Assembly (NCBI GenBank): GCA_014843695.1
Contig: CM026386.1
Coordinates: 82,504,129-82,568,128, forward strand
DNA from: Archivesica marissinica
Lineage: Eukaryota > Mollusca > Bivalvia > Venerida > Vesicomyidae
Reading direction: 5' to 3'
Length of the DNA stretch: 64,000 nucleotides
Of this stretch, positions 1 to 9,179 are shown one piece after another. Numbering within the stretch: the first letter of the stretch is position 1; each line of letters begins with the position of its first letter. The notes beneath the pieces were generated by a model. It was not told where the DNA came from, did no database searches, and saw only the letters and a program-made list of their open reading frames with translations. The position numbers and the translations under genes were made by a program.

Positions 1-270
1 TGGACGACTTGAAATCAGCGGCATTTTAATTATGCATTTTAAACACTCGTCGATATGAAACGTGGTGTTTATAAGCTACGAATGGGAGCTATATATATTC
101 ACACTAATTGTATACATCTGAATACATATTCAATAGGAATGAGTTAAGCTGCGGCGTCTGTTATTATACTTTGAATAGATTCAATATATAGATCAGTATG
201 TATACAATATGAAAAGATAAAACGGTTCTATGAGTGTGTATACATGTAATTCGCCCCGTTAGTTTATACA

Positions 271-452
271 AATTTAGTTTAGCTCGATTGCGAAACAAGT
301 TCTTTCAACCTATATTAATCACTCTCGAGATCTCATTCCCGATGGAATCAATCGCCACGAGAGAGAGAAGAGGCAACGTGGAATTTAAATGCCTTGCCTA
401 AGGGCACACTCGTAACGGCTCCCGTTGAGGAGCCACGTCAAGTTCAAGCCGT
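271..452 (-). mobile_element. SINE-B family copy, reverse strand
   Basis: Read on the minus strand, this stretch has the same 3' end as the copy at 41,130-41,365: a GTTGCCTCTTCTCTCTC block, a GATTCCATC..GAATGAGAT block, then GTGATTAATATA and TTTCGCAATCGAGCTAAA. The tRNA-like head is degraded. Classification as a SINE rests on the tRNA-like head of its relatives and the shared tail, not on a database match. Confidence 0.65.
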
Positions 453-486
453 ATAAAGCGACGGTACTACTTACGATGATGGTAGT

Positions 487-499
487 GGGGGGGGGGGGG
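487..499. repeat. Poly-G run (13 G)
   Basis: Thirteen consecutive G residues. This is a candidate G-quadruplex-prone homopolymer and also a site where length may be miscalled. Confidence 0.9.
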
Positions 500-539
500 T
501 GTGCTTCCCGTATCTGTTTACTGCCACAGAGAGTGACAT

Positions 540-667
540 TCTGGACATACTGGGCCGTAACTAATGTTGCTAGAATTGTGGCCTGACCCGTTTACCTTTA
601 TTTAATGTGTCATGTTTTGTATTCACATGTATATGTAAAATGAATCGATCAATAAAATATGATTAAA
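540..667 (+). mobile_element. LINE-like 3' tail fragment, copy 1
   Basis: This shares the order of motifs with 4,585-4,775: GGGCYGTAA.TAATGTTG, then a TTG(T)RGCC.RACCC block followed by a T-rich stretch, and finally CAATAAAATAT near the end. An A-rich polyadenylation-like terminus shared by two unlinked loci suggests the 3' end of a retroposon. The clade cannot be determined. Confidence 0.4.
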
Positions 668-1539
668 ATAAACTTAAGGAGGATAGGCCTTTTTAGTTTG
701 TTTCCGCTGTTTTCATCTCAGTTTCAGTCGTCTTCTCATCTTATAATTATTAAATCTCGACATCTATCCTACTGTATATCCAATGGATATATTACTAAGT
801 CGATATCGATGCCGACTATTGTCACTAGACTTCAACAATACTCAAACTGAAAGCATGATTGGGCTGGACGTCATGTACGCGAATGACAACCACAATAAGG
901 CGTTCATTTCTAATTCATTGAGGAGGAGGAGGGGGGTTACTATATTATGGATATTGAACAATGAAGGACTTCTCAATGGGAACTTTTAAAACCGTCCCAC
1001 CCCCTGAAGGAGAATACGCGACATGTATTGTAACTTTATGTTCAATTACCAATCTGAGCGGCCTGGGCGGTGAGCATTTTACGCCATAAACCCAGTCATT
1101 CTATGCACAGTATGGTCTATAGAGTATACAAGTCATCCATTTACTATTGTGTTTCGTTTTAAAATTTCCATTCAAAACAGACGGTTTAATCATTTATTCC
1201 AATATTCAATGTACAGAAAGAAACGTAACCCCAAGCTAAGATTAACCAAGTCAATAAATCCACAAATTATCTTGCATTTTATTATGTCGCAATTTATTCG
1301 TATAACGGGTATTTATATTGTTAGGAAGGTAAATGACTGTACACCTGGTACATGTATATAATCCCTTGTATACTAGATTAAGTAACTTTTAATGGGACAA
1401 AATGGTCAGTATCGGCAATCGCATGTATACACTGTTTCAAAATGATATTCATATTAAAATAAGTGAACGGGTGGGACGGGTATCTATGCAATAACCACTA
1501 AATACAGCACTGTAATAGTTTGTGACTAATAAAACACTA

Positions 1540-1600
1540 TTCTCTTCTTCATTTTCTTCTTCTTCTTCTTCAATATTCTTCTTCTTATTTATTTATATGT
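1540..1600 (+). repeat. TTC/CTT-rich microsatellite
   Basis: Imperfect runs of CTT/TTC triplets with interruptions (TCTTCTTC blocks separated by ATTTT and AATATT). Confidence 0.8.
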
Positions 1601-1784
1601 ACTTTCTTCTTTGTCTAATACGCCACAAAAGAAGGAAAACGCACGCAGTAAGCTATATTATCATCATACAAAGACAACAATAAATCAGACACTAACACTT
1701 TACATAGTTATACATGTTTATTACGCGTCAATGCAGTTTCCAGTAATTTGATTGGATAACCTTGCCGTAAATATAGTGTGCCCC

Positions 1785-2025
1785 ATAGCTAGGTTTCGGT
1801 TCGATCACCCATCTGACACTAATAAAATGTACAGTCTTTCAGATGGGACGTTAAACTGAGGTCTCGTGTCGGTGCTTTACACCGTGTACGTAAAAGAACC
1901 AGAGGAGACTCTGGAATGGGTCTCTGTCTGTATCATGCACTATCCTCCAACATCTAAAATGACTAATCTCTTCAGGAGGCGTCGCTCATATGGGCAACCG
2001 GTAGCGACGATAAATAAACGTAAAC
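1785..2025 (+). mobile_element. SINE-A copy, 5'-truncated head
   Basis: The element retains a B-box-like GGTTCGATCA and then the family body: CAGATGGGACGTTAAAC, GAGGTCTCGTGTCGGTG, CGTAAAAGAACCAGAGGAG, CTGGAATGGGTCTCTGT, GACTAATCTCTTCAGGAGG and the terminal GCGACGATAAATAAACG. The same ordered blocks recur at 2,650-2,945 and, reversed, at 12,870-13,120 and 13,138-13,425. The tRNA-like A-box half is missing. Confidence 0.8.
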
Positions 2026-2487
2026 ACATAGGTTTCGGGCTAGACAGGTCGTATACGAGCTCAACTATATACCCTTCGTCTTCCTCACGATTGTTAAAAT
2101 AAACCAAAATCTGCGCATACGGTTGGACTATGCGCAATGCTTTTGTACAAGTCGCCGAAATAAATATGAAGATAATTTCCCTACATGTTCACCATTTAAA
2201 TATGTTTAATTTTTAACACACGGTAAGACTAACAGCGAAACACGACATGAACATATATTGAACATTTACGGGATTCCAAATCTGGAAGGGCCGGTGTCAA
2301 TGTAAAAATCACCAATTCGTGAAATTGCTCAATTGAGGCATTAGACTGGGTAAAAATGATAACATAAAATCGATGAAAATCCCGAACCAAAAACAGTGAC
2401 TGAAAACTTTGCGTTTAAGCTCAAACCATGTGTTCAGCATAATAAATCGTTATTTGGTTTGTTGACAGGGTATATGGGTACATAGTG

Positions 2488-2550
2488 TCGACCAGGAGTT
2501 ATAGTCATGCCCTCACAGGGATCCGTTGATTGACATATATATCTATGTTA
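2488..2550 (+). repeat. Dispersed repeat, copy 1
   Basis: The stretch containing CATGCCCTCACAGGGATC and GTTGATTGACATATATATC matches the reverse complement of about 13,991-14,046 with only a few differences. The element type is unknown. Confidence 0.6.
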
Positions 2551-2649
2551 AATTATTAACTTAAGAATTGGAAGTATTACTGTCGTGTGTAATGTAGCAT
2601 ATACTCACCCTACACTATAAGATACAAGAAACTTGAGTAACATTACTCA

Positions 2650-2945
2650 CAGACGGATCTGTAGTCCAGTGATAACACGCTGGACTGGTAATCCAGGGAT
2701 CGCAGGCTGGTTCGATCCCCTGTCTGACCCTTATAAAATTAACAGTGTTTCAGATGGGACTTTAAACCGAGGTCTCGTGTCGCTGCTGTACACCGTGCAC
2801 GTAAAAGAACCAGAGGAGTCTCTGGAATGGGTCTCTATCTGTAAAATTGCATTGCACTATCCTCCAAAAATCTAAAATGACTAATCTCTGCAGGAGGCGT
2901 CACTCATATGGGCAACCGGTAGCGACGATAAATAAACGTAAAACG
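2650..2945 (+). mobile_element. SINE-A copy, near full length (tRNA-Thr-like head)
   Basis: The head reads as a tRNA-like unit: A-box-like TAGTCCAGTGATAACACG, an anticodon stem-loop CTGGA-CTGGTAA-TCCAG whose loop would carry GGT, and a B-box GGTTCGATCC. The family body and the terminal GACGATAAATAAACG follow. About 75 bp before the head (ACACTATAAGATACAAGAAA) are also shared with the reversed copy at 13,138-13,425, so the mobile unit or an older host repeat extends upstream of the tRNA-like part. It is not a functional tRNA gene, because the acceptor arm ends do not pair cleanly and it is fused to the SINE body. Confidence 0.85.
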
Positions 2946-3628
2946 CACACACGCAAATACAATGTAGAATATAATACATGTAATGGCAAAACGATTTTAT
3001 AAACTTCATATCAATGCTGGTGGATCTGATAGACAAACTGTCGGGTTGAATTAATAATAAGCTATCCTAAGTGTTTGATATAACGAGTTGACAGTAGTCA
3101 ACAGGTGAACAATCGACGTACTGGAACCCAGGTTATGATTCAGTCTATAGTCAATAATAGGTCTTTATGTCTATTTAGTAGCCCCCATTCAAAGAATTGA
3201 TTTCTTTCTCCATATTTCTCATATTACTTGTATGCGTATAAGAATAATGCCAACCACAAGCTACAATATAACTGCGCCAACATGAATTAATGTTGATGTG
3301 TATAGTATGTCAATATACAAGCATTGATTCTCCCGCTATGAGTTACTATTAATTTTGTCTTTGTTTAATAATATTGTATTGCATGTTTTATACATTACAT
3401 TACAATTATACATCCAATGAAATACATGTACGTGGAAAACAATTAGAAATTAAATTAGGATTAATTATTATTGCTGTATACGATTTATTATGGGGAAAAA
3501 GCAAATGGATTGTGCTACAAGTGATGACAGCATTATTACACAGTTTATAATGTCCACATTTATATGAATATCCAGTGGACCCGAGAACATAAACGCCATG
3601 TCCATTTCTCTCTTTCTTCTTTATACAG

Positions 3629-3863
3629 GCGACATAAAAGACGAAAGGACAACATACATAAGCCGCGTCGTCTAAAGTCATATCCTGACGTATCCGACTA
3701 TAGGGCCACTTTCAAACAGCCACAGGATGTCCGCCCACGATCTACTAAGAGACCCCCACCATCACCTAGAGATAGGAATCCTCCTCCGATGATGTTCTCC
3801 ACCAACCAGAGGGAAGGATACAGAACACCTGCTGAAACGGGTAGACCGCCAAATTTTGCACCG
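3629..3863 (+). CDS. SAXO-like exon a (internal)
   Basis: The acceptor is a long pyrimidine tract ending in TTTATACAG, and the donor is CCG/GTCAGT. The exon begins with one nucleotide that completes the previous codon and ends in phase 0. It encodes about 78 residues starting RHKRRKD, with DYRATFKQPQ, a proline-rich segment (RPPPSPRDRNPPP) and MMFSTNQREGYRTPAE. The opening RHKRR after a split Gly codon would fit the end of a CG-[RK]-H type Cys-rich N-terminus as in SAXO proteins, but the preceding exon was not found. The open frame continues upstream to an ATG at 3,564, but that part lies across the pyrimidine tract and is probably intron. Confidence 0.75.
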
Positions 3864-4778
3864 GTCAGTTACTATTCATCTCCTTCTATTGTAGATGTTT
3901 TTACAGATTGAGTGACATATCTAACTAACTATATAAGTTTCCAGTTTGCCCTAGTTTCTAAGCCAATCAAAAGCCTCAATTTCGTTTTAAAACGCCGACA
4001 TTATTTCCATATTGCGACATTTGTTTTATGAACCCAATATGTTACTTATTGATTGCATGTCTATGCTGGATAATGGCCGCTCAGCATAGCGAGTTGCAAA
4101 CAGAATGCGCATGCGCAACTCGGATAGTAGAGGCTAAACGTAGTCAATGTAGATCTGTGCAGACCATAGGCATGATGTAAAATTGGGCGGAGCAAACTAG
4201 TAGTTACACTGTCAATGTGCGACGGTGAGTGCGTAATGTAATCAACGCGCATGCACCATGGCTGCTGTCACGCTGTGACCATCAAGATGAACGTAATGAT
4301 GTAAGTGTGGGAGAGGCAAACTGTAAGTTTCGTATTGACCATATATAAGGTTATATATGTTCGATGACCTATGTATATAAAATAAGCGATGTGGTTTGCT
4401 AGCGCTCCCTTGAACTGATTTTGCATATAACATTATACCTTATCGATAACATATTTATGAAGAGACATTAGGCATTTCATTTTTACCCGAATACGACTGG
4501 AGCATTAGTTGGACTGGTGTATAAAAACAAAAACAAATTGTAATTACAGTCGACTGAAATAATAACTACTGATTATATGTTGCTGACGGGGAGGGCTGTA
4601 AATAATGTTGTTATAACTTGTAGCCCAACCCATTTGCTTTTTCCCCTTGACAAAAAAAATGTATCGTATACATATTAATCTCTGATTAGTTCTTAGTATT
4701 GTATGTATATATACATGTAATGTATTGTGTGAAAAAATGCAATAAAATATTATTTAAAAAAAATATGTTGCTTTCTAG
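3864..4778 (+). other. SAXO-like intron after exon a
   Basis: The intron contains a GC-rich stretch (about 4,070-4,350) with two weakly similar halves (an ATGATGTAA..GGGMGGAGCAAACT-like block near 4,170 and near 4,298), and the LINE-like tail at 4,585-4,775 that runs almost to the next acceptor. I see no coding exon in it. Reverse-strand open frames at 4,061-4,433 have no protein features. Confidence 0.6.
4585..4775 (+). mobile_element. LINE-like 3' tail fragment, copy 2
   Basis: Shares GGGCTGTAAATAATGTTG, TTGTAGCCCAACCC and a terminal CAATAAAATATTATTTAAA with the fragment at 540-667. It ends only a few bases before the pyrimidine tract of the acceptor at 4,778. The parent element is unknown. 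Confidence 0.4.
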
Positions 4779-5007
4779 AGAGATCAATACGAATCACCTT
4801 CTGTTCCGGTAGAGAAGAGTACATTCTATTCGCAAGAGTTTACACAGAAGAAGGCCCTTCCTGACATCCGGCGATTTGCCGAGCCCCGACGTGAGAACTT
4901 TCGCCGAACGAGTGCCAAGTTTGACGGACGGACTACTTACAAGGACCATCACAAACATTGGGTTGGACAGAAACAAGTTCCATTTGGTGAACTTCCTAGC
5001 TTTGTAG
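4779..5007 (+). CDS. SAXO-like exon b
   Basis: The acceptor is TTGCTTTCTAG and the donor is GTAG/GTAAGC. The exon enters in phase 0 directly after the previous CCG codon and ends with one nucleotide of a Gly codon. It encodes 76 residues including STFYSQEFTQKKALP, FAEPRRENFRRTSAKFDG and TTYKDHHKHW. The last two form the clearest Mn-type module of the protein (aromatic plus Asp-Tyr-Lys core). The reading frame has no stop and the phase match with both neighbours supports the exon. Confidence 0.8.
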
Positions 5008-5500
5008 GTAAGCAGGTTTGTTGTCTTTCTTGGTGGCTACGTTTTTTATTGTCCCTCGTCAATGGAAGAATAAACTTCTATATCTCTAATTCATATACAA
5101 ATATATCCTACTTTTATCTTAAGCAAGTAATCATTAAAACAATTTACAAAGTGTTGGTCTTTTGATAATAAATATCATAGATGGATATTTACAAATACAT
5201 GTAGTAGTTTCACAAAAATAGGTTCAATAGTGAGCAGGCCCCGAGGTTATAAAACTTTTCTCCAATCTCAGAATCGGTCTCAAGCTTCTGATTGGTTCAG
5301 TTAAGTGTAAATATCAGACTCAACACTTGAGCTAGAGTTTGAGATTTGAGAACAGTTTTATGACCTCCGACCTTCAAACATAGTATATACTTAAAGTAGT
5401 ATTGGACATATACTGCCTTCATTAGGATTTGTATGTTCGTTTTCTGCGCAAATTGATGATAAATCATTAATTCCTCTTTCATGATGTTCTAACGCTTCAG
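5008..5500 (+). other. SAXO-like intron after exon b
   Basis: A 493-bp intron with a strong donor (GTAAGC) and acceptor (CGCTTCAG). It contains the 130-bp MITE-like foldback at 5,240-5,369 and otherwise nothing recognised. Confidence 0.7.
5240..5369. mobile_element. MITE-like foldback element, copy 1
   Basis: The ends are inverted relatives: CCGAGGTTATAAAACTTTTC at the left and a TTTTATGACCTCCG end at the right. The same organisation and end sequence recur at 33,038-33,167. No coding capacity and no clear target-site duplication were found. Two dispersed copies with terminal inverted repeats of several tens of bases support a non-autonomous DNA transposon; the superfamily is unknown. Confidence 0.6.
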
Positions 5501-5623
5501 GGTCTGTATTATTTCCTACGAAGGAACATATCAATGATAGCGAGACAAAGCAGTCGTATCAGGGTGAATTCGCCAGACGTCCGGACATTATACGTCTTGC
5601 TGAGGCAAACATTAAAATGGAAG
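5501..5623 (+). CDS. SAXO-like exon c
   Basis: The acceptor is ACGCTTCAG and the donor is GGAAG/GTAAGT. The exon starts by completing a Gly codon and ends with the first base of another Gly codon. It encodes 40 residues including SVLFPTKEHINDSETKQSYQ and FARRPDIIRLAEANIKMEG. It is symmetrical (phase 1-1, 123 bp), so skipping it would preserve the frame. Confidence 0.75.
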
Positions 5624-6898
5624 GTAAGTGTTAAATCTGGATTTTTGCATATACATATAGTTAAATTTTGTAAAATGTTCGACTTACATCGCCATCAAAT
5701 TGTTACTGTACAGTACAGCACTTTATTTGCAAACATTAAAAAACTTCTACCACCCAAGCTGTGCTACATACATATCCGCAGTTTGATTTTATGTATAGCA
5801 AATGCACTCAACAAAATCACAATGGCAAAGATGCTCATGGATCATTCACCACGTTTCTGTGTGTAGTACATTAGGCTAACAAGTTGTGGTTTTACTCATT
5901 TACTGTTTTATTACAAAATTTACAAACACTCATATACCAATACACATACGAAATTGTGGGACAACACTATTGATTTGCAATAAAATATGATTAAATAAAA
6001 TCTAGCTGCCTATTAGCAAATAGATATAGGGTATAGAAAGTTGTATTTTGTCACAGTTTTGTTGAATAATGTCTTTCATTACCAGTAAATTGGCTATCAC
6101 TGTACACCTATGGAGTTAAGCGCAAATAATTGACATCCCTTAGCCGTTACATGCAACATAGTACACATGTCAGAAGCTGGCGTATTTTTAAAGCTGGAGT
6201 TCCGTAGTAAATCATTTATATATAACATTATCGATAAATCTCCATTTATACAATGCGTCCTTGCATATTAGTTATGTGATGTATATACTGGCTATGATAT
6301 TGTATACCTCATCACTATCAATTCAAGGAATTCCCCAGAACAAATTCAAGCCCCTTGAATTTGCTTCATGAACACCTATTTCTATTGACATTGAATTTGT
6401 TAATTTAAAGGTAACATGTTTACAGTGTAAACTAATGCTTATTTCAATATAATTCAGATGCATTCACACACAAATTGTATGATTTAATCTCAGCAGTGTT
6501 AATTTAGATTTATAATGAGTTCTGAATGAGTTTATTTCATCAATTTCTAGTCCCTCCGAATACCCATTTTAGTTTAGTTTTTCACTTGATAAAAAGCTAT
6601 ATTTTCATACATTTATTATATATATATTGGTACTACTACATAATACGTTTATCTCTTCATCGCCATAGTGCACACACTTGTATAGTTAATCTCAATAAGC
6701 TATCAGCTTTCGGTTTAATCCATTTTAGTTTTGTATACAATATATATTTACTGTACATTATGAATGAATAAATATGTTTAAACCAATTAGTGTCTCAGAA
6801 ATTCAAGTGCTTTGAGATTCAAGAGCTGTGTATTTCAGCTCTTAATGTGGCTGTTGAAAGCCCCGTGTATGCATATATGGTCTATATTGTACTTGCAG
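5624..6898 (+). other. SAXO-like intron after exon c
   Basis: A 1,275-bp AT-rich intron. I recognise no repeat or exon in it. The short open frames at 5,534-5,866 and 6,526-6,771 either read through the donor or have no protein character. Confidence 0.6.
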
Positions 6899-7130
6899 GC
6901 AATCACATGATGATGACGACCAATATGGACACATATAAGGACGTTACGGGAGACCATCGACCATCTCCTGTCATCCGTGAATCTGATCTCGCCAAGCATA
7001 AGCCACGCGGCAAGTTCGCCGACGAAACGCAGTCCAAGCACGACTACCCCGGCTATAAAGGAGGCCAACCTTTACCTCCGCCACTAGCACGTCCAGCACC
7101 AGACACTCTCGACCTGAAGTTTGATAACAG
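6899..7130 (+). CDS. SAXO-like exon d
   Basis: The acceptor is TTGTACTTGCAG and the donor is GATAACAG/GTTTAT, a non-optimal but usable 5' site. The exon encodes about 77 residues, with NHMMMTTNMDTYKDVTGDH, a central lysine-rich segment (LAKHKPRGKFADETQSKHDY) and a proline-rich part ending DTLDLKFDN. TTNMDTYKDVTG and KFADETQSKHDY again look like degenerate Mn modules. It ends in phase 2, matching the next exon. Confidence 0.75.
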
Positions 7131-7237
7131 GTTTATTGTCATTTATTATACCTTTGTTGCGTGTTAGAGAATCTTTGTTCTTATGGTTGAGCGTATATAG
7201 CAGAATGTCCACAGACACACACCTGGATCTCTAAACT

Positions 7238-7415
7238 GGGTCTGGCTATTCGGACATTTCTATACATTCTATAGCTTGGGAACAGACGTTGATATAGTAT
7301 GCTCATACCGTCATATATATATATATATATGATTATATATGACGGTATGAGCATAATATATCAACGTCTGTTCCCAAGCTATAGAATGTATAGAAATGTC
7401 CGAATAGCCAGACCC
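7238..7415. repeat. Near-perfect inverted repeat, 82-bp arms
   Basis: Arm 1 (7,238-7,319) starts GGGTCTGGCTATTCGGAC. Arm 2 (7,334-7,415) is its reverse complement with a single mismatch (position 7,297). The spacer is 14 bp and AT-rich. The arms contain CTTGGGAACAGACGTTGATA, a sequence found once, diverged, at about 11,317, so a dispersed repeat has been duplicated head-to-head here. The high identity suggests a recent event or ongoing gene conversion between the arms. Confidence 0.9.
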
Positions 7416-7730
7416 ATATATATATTTATTAATTTAACACCCACACCATTAATTTAGCCACAATGAGTTTCTGATAATATCGTTTAGCCAGAAGTAAAAC
7501 AGTGACATATTGACAGACTGGAACCCAGGCTATACATAGTCCTTCAACATTTGTTTGTTTGGGTTTACAGTCGCACCAATGCCAGCTTTGGTAATATGTC
7601 GATTACAGTGGAGGAAGAAACCACCGACATTCCGCAAGTCTGCTTGATAGCTGCCTCACTTGAAAGAATTCGACACCACCAGTGCGATTCGAACCTACAC
7701 CGAGATGCAACCTATGTCTCCATATTTCTG
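7290..7730 (-). mobile_element. Composite dispersed repeat with reverse-strand SINE, copy 1
   Basis: The order GTTGATATAG..CGTCATAT, then TTTAGCCAGAAGTAAAA, then GACAGACTGGAACCCAGG, then TTTGTTTGTTTGGGTTTA is the same as at 11,317-11,700. The right part (7,548-7,730) reads on the minus strand as a tRNA-like head (B-box GGTTCGAATC) with a tail ending TAAACCCAAACAAACAAA. The left part overlaps the palindrome. Confidence 0.5.
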
Positions 7731-7833
7731 TTGCGCTCTCGTCCATAAGTAAATTGGGATATTTACTTAACTGTTGTGTTTAAAATACTTTAAATACTGA
7801 ACCGTCTATTTCAGTATGCACTCGTCGAATTCT

Positions 7834-7965
7834 TTCAGGAGTTAAAGATATCCAGCTGGATTGGGGAAGGTCGACGGTTCTACCAGGGTGCCTGAAATAC
7901 TGCTCGGATATGTATCTGGGTCTATACTCGCTCTATGACCTAAGCTGTTGATGCGACTATAACCC
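7834..7965 (+). mobile_element. SINE-D fragment (body and tail)
   Basis: Contains ATATCCAGCTGGATTGGGGA, TTCTACCAGGGTGCC, CTGAAATACTGCTCGGAT, CCTAAGCTGTTGATG and ACTATAACCCC. These blocks occur in the same order at 8,380-8,630 and 36,243-36,358. The tRNA-like head is absent. Confidence 0.65.
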
Positions 7966-8164
7966 CAAAACAAACAAAAACCAATAAATAGAAACTGATC
8001 TTTCCTGAATGTATGGCAATGACGTTATCAAAAATATGTCTGAAATAGTGTATGTAAAAAGCCTCGTCTGATATGTTTGGTTTACCAACTAGTGTATATG
8101 TATGAATTAGTCAATGGTACTGTATCATAATTATGTAATTAGGAACCAATTATTGTGATTTCAG

Positions 8165-8300
8165 TCGTTGTTTCGACACAGAACAGAGGAAGATCTACAG
8201 AGGGCATGATGTCATAAAGAACCCTGTCGCTAAGTCGTGCAAGTTGGAAGATGAATACGTACCACCCAATATCAATACAGACAACGAAACATGTAATAGG
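8165..8300 (+). CDS. SAXO-like exon e
   Basis: The acceptor is TGTGATTTCAG and the donor is AATAGG/GTGAGT. The first nucleotide completes an Ser codon split by the intron, and the exon ends in phase 0. It encodes about 45 residues including RCFDTEQRKIYRGHDVIKN and KLEDEYVPPNINTDNETCN. The phase match on both sides supports inclusion. I recognise no discrete domain. Confidence 0.75.
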
Positions 8301-8379
8301 GTGAGTTAATCTGTTATGTTATTACAAAAACTTTTATGCCTCTATAATTGTACTTCCTAAGCTAATATGTAATTTCTGA

Positions 8380-8630
8380 CTACTTCGTGACCGAGTGGCG
8401 ACGGTCGTGCATTTTAAATAACATGATCCTCACCGCTGCCGGTTCAAATCCTACTGCGGTGTCGAATTATTTCATGTAAGGAAGCTATCCAGCTGGCTTG
8501 CGGAAGATTTGTGGTTCTACCCGGGTTCCGTCCATGTCTGAAATACTGGTCGGATCTTCGTTCACCAATATAATAGCTGGAGAATTGCTATACATGTATT
8601 ACCTAAGCTGTCAGTGACTTTAAACATAAA
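8380..8630 (+). mobile_element. SINE-D copy with tRNA-like head
   Basis: The head starts GACCGAGTGGCGACGGTCGT (class II tRNA-like A-box) and has B-box-like GGTTCAAATCC. The body has GCTATCCAGCTGGCTTGCGG, TGGTTCTACCCGGGTTCC, CTGAAATACTGGTCGGAT and CCTAAGCTGTCAGTGACTTT. It lies in the intron between exons e and f. Confidence 0.75.
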
Positions 8631-8714
8631 ATACAATTCTGAATACAAAAATATATCAAAATGCTTACTATCGTTATGACACTTGCTAAAATGCCAAACA
8701 AATTTCAATTTCAG

Positions 8715-9179
8715 AGAGACTATCGTCCTATAGATTTATCACGTGCTTACATTTCACGTGCAGTAGTTCCTGTACAGAAGGTGCAGAAATCTGATGCCAA
8801 ATTTGATGATCACACGAGTTCTAAGGAGTTCTTCCGAAACTGGGCTCCGTCCCCTAGAATCCGGTACGGTGATTTTCACGAGAACAGGCCATATATGCAA
8901 CCACATGAAAAGTTTGCGGGTGAAAGTGTAGCCCAGGCATCGTTTACGCCGAAGAAATTCGAACCGATGAAGGACTTCAAACCCGACGACAAACCTGTTA
9001 ATAGGGATGGGGAGTTTGACTTTAACACTGTAACACATTTGACATACCAAACACCGGAAGTAAAACCCTGCCGCGCTGCAGTTTATATGATGCAACAGGA
9101 ATTAAAACAGCAACGGGCGGCGGAGCTGCAAGCGAAAACCGGAAATCCGACAGGATTAACGATCACTGCCAACTGTTAA
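8715..9179 (+). CDS. SAXO-like terminal exon f
   Basis: The acceptor is TTTCAATTTCAG. The exon enters in phase 0 and runs 154 codons to a TAA. It encodes RDYRPIDLSRAYISRAVVP, the module SAKFDDHTSSKEFFRNWAP written here as DAKFDDHTSSKEFFRNWAP, PHEKFAGESVAQASFTPKKF, a charged MKDFKPDDKP segment and a C-terminus with a short Gln/Ala-rich, probably helical stretch (MMQQELKQQRAAELQAK). An ATG upstream (8,661) in the same frame is intronic in this model. No clear AATAAA lies within the next 300 bp. Confidence 0.8.
   Translation, partial: RDYRPIDLSRAYISRAVVPVQKVQKSDAKFDDHTSSKEFFRNWAPSPRIRYGDFHENRPYMQPHEKFAGESVAQASFTPKKFEPMKDFKPDDKPVNRDGEFDFNTVTHLTYQTPEVKPCRAAVYMMQQELKQQRAAELQAKTGNPTGLTITANC

Larger units (their letters stand above)
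1..3628. other. Upstream flank or 5' intron with dispersed repeats
   Basis: I find no convincing coding exon here. The first visible exon of the SAXO-like gene (3,629) begins in mid-codon, so this stretch is at least partly intron, or the upstream exons are very short or lie left of the window. It contains a reverse-strand SINE (271-452), a 13-G homopolymer (487-499), a LINE-like tail (540-667), a TTC-rich microsatellite (about 1,540-1,600), two SINE-A copies (1,785-2,025 and 2,650-2,945) and a dispersed repeat at 2,488-2,550. The short open frames at 659-989, 1,149-1,361 and 1,866-2,102 have no recognisable protein features and partly overlap these repeats. Confidence 0.6.
7131..8164 (+). 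other. SAXO-like intron after exon d, repeat-rich
   Basis: Holds the near-perfect palindrome (7,238-7,415), a composite repeat with a reverse SINE (about 7,440-7,730) and a SINE-D fragment (7,834-7,965). No coding exon recognised. Confidence 0.65.
3629..9179 (+). other. SAXO/FAM154-like gene, 3' portion (six exons)
   Basis: Six exons (3,629-3,863; 4,779-5,007; 5,501-5,623; 6,899-7,130; 8,165-8,300; 8,715-9,179) join with consistent phases and AG/GT borders into about 473 codons ending in TAA. The product is rich in K, R, P, Y and D. It contains repeated short modules of the type S/T-x-[KF]-x-[DY]-[FY], such as SAKFDGRTTYKDHHKHW and SAKFDDHTSSKEFFRNW. This is the style of the Mn repeats of SAXO (stabiliser of axonemal microtubules) proteins, which bind microtubules inside cilia and flagella. 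I infer a ciliary microtubule-associated role. The N-terminus, where SAXO proteins have a Cys-rich segment, is not visible. The assignment is by motif style and could be another microtubule-inner or MAP6-related protein. Confidence 0.7.

Noticed and set aside
659..2137. Several short ORFs (60-80 codons) near the left edge
   Set aside because: No protein-like composition or conserved motif; two overlap SINE-A or LINE-like tail sequence.
2650..2730. Functional tRNA-Thr gene
   Set aside because: Fused to a SINE body, several copies with the same body, and imperfect acceptor pairing. The same reasoning applies to the tRNA-like heads at 8,380, 10,320, 14,200, 15,133, 36,360 and 41,130.
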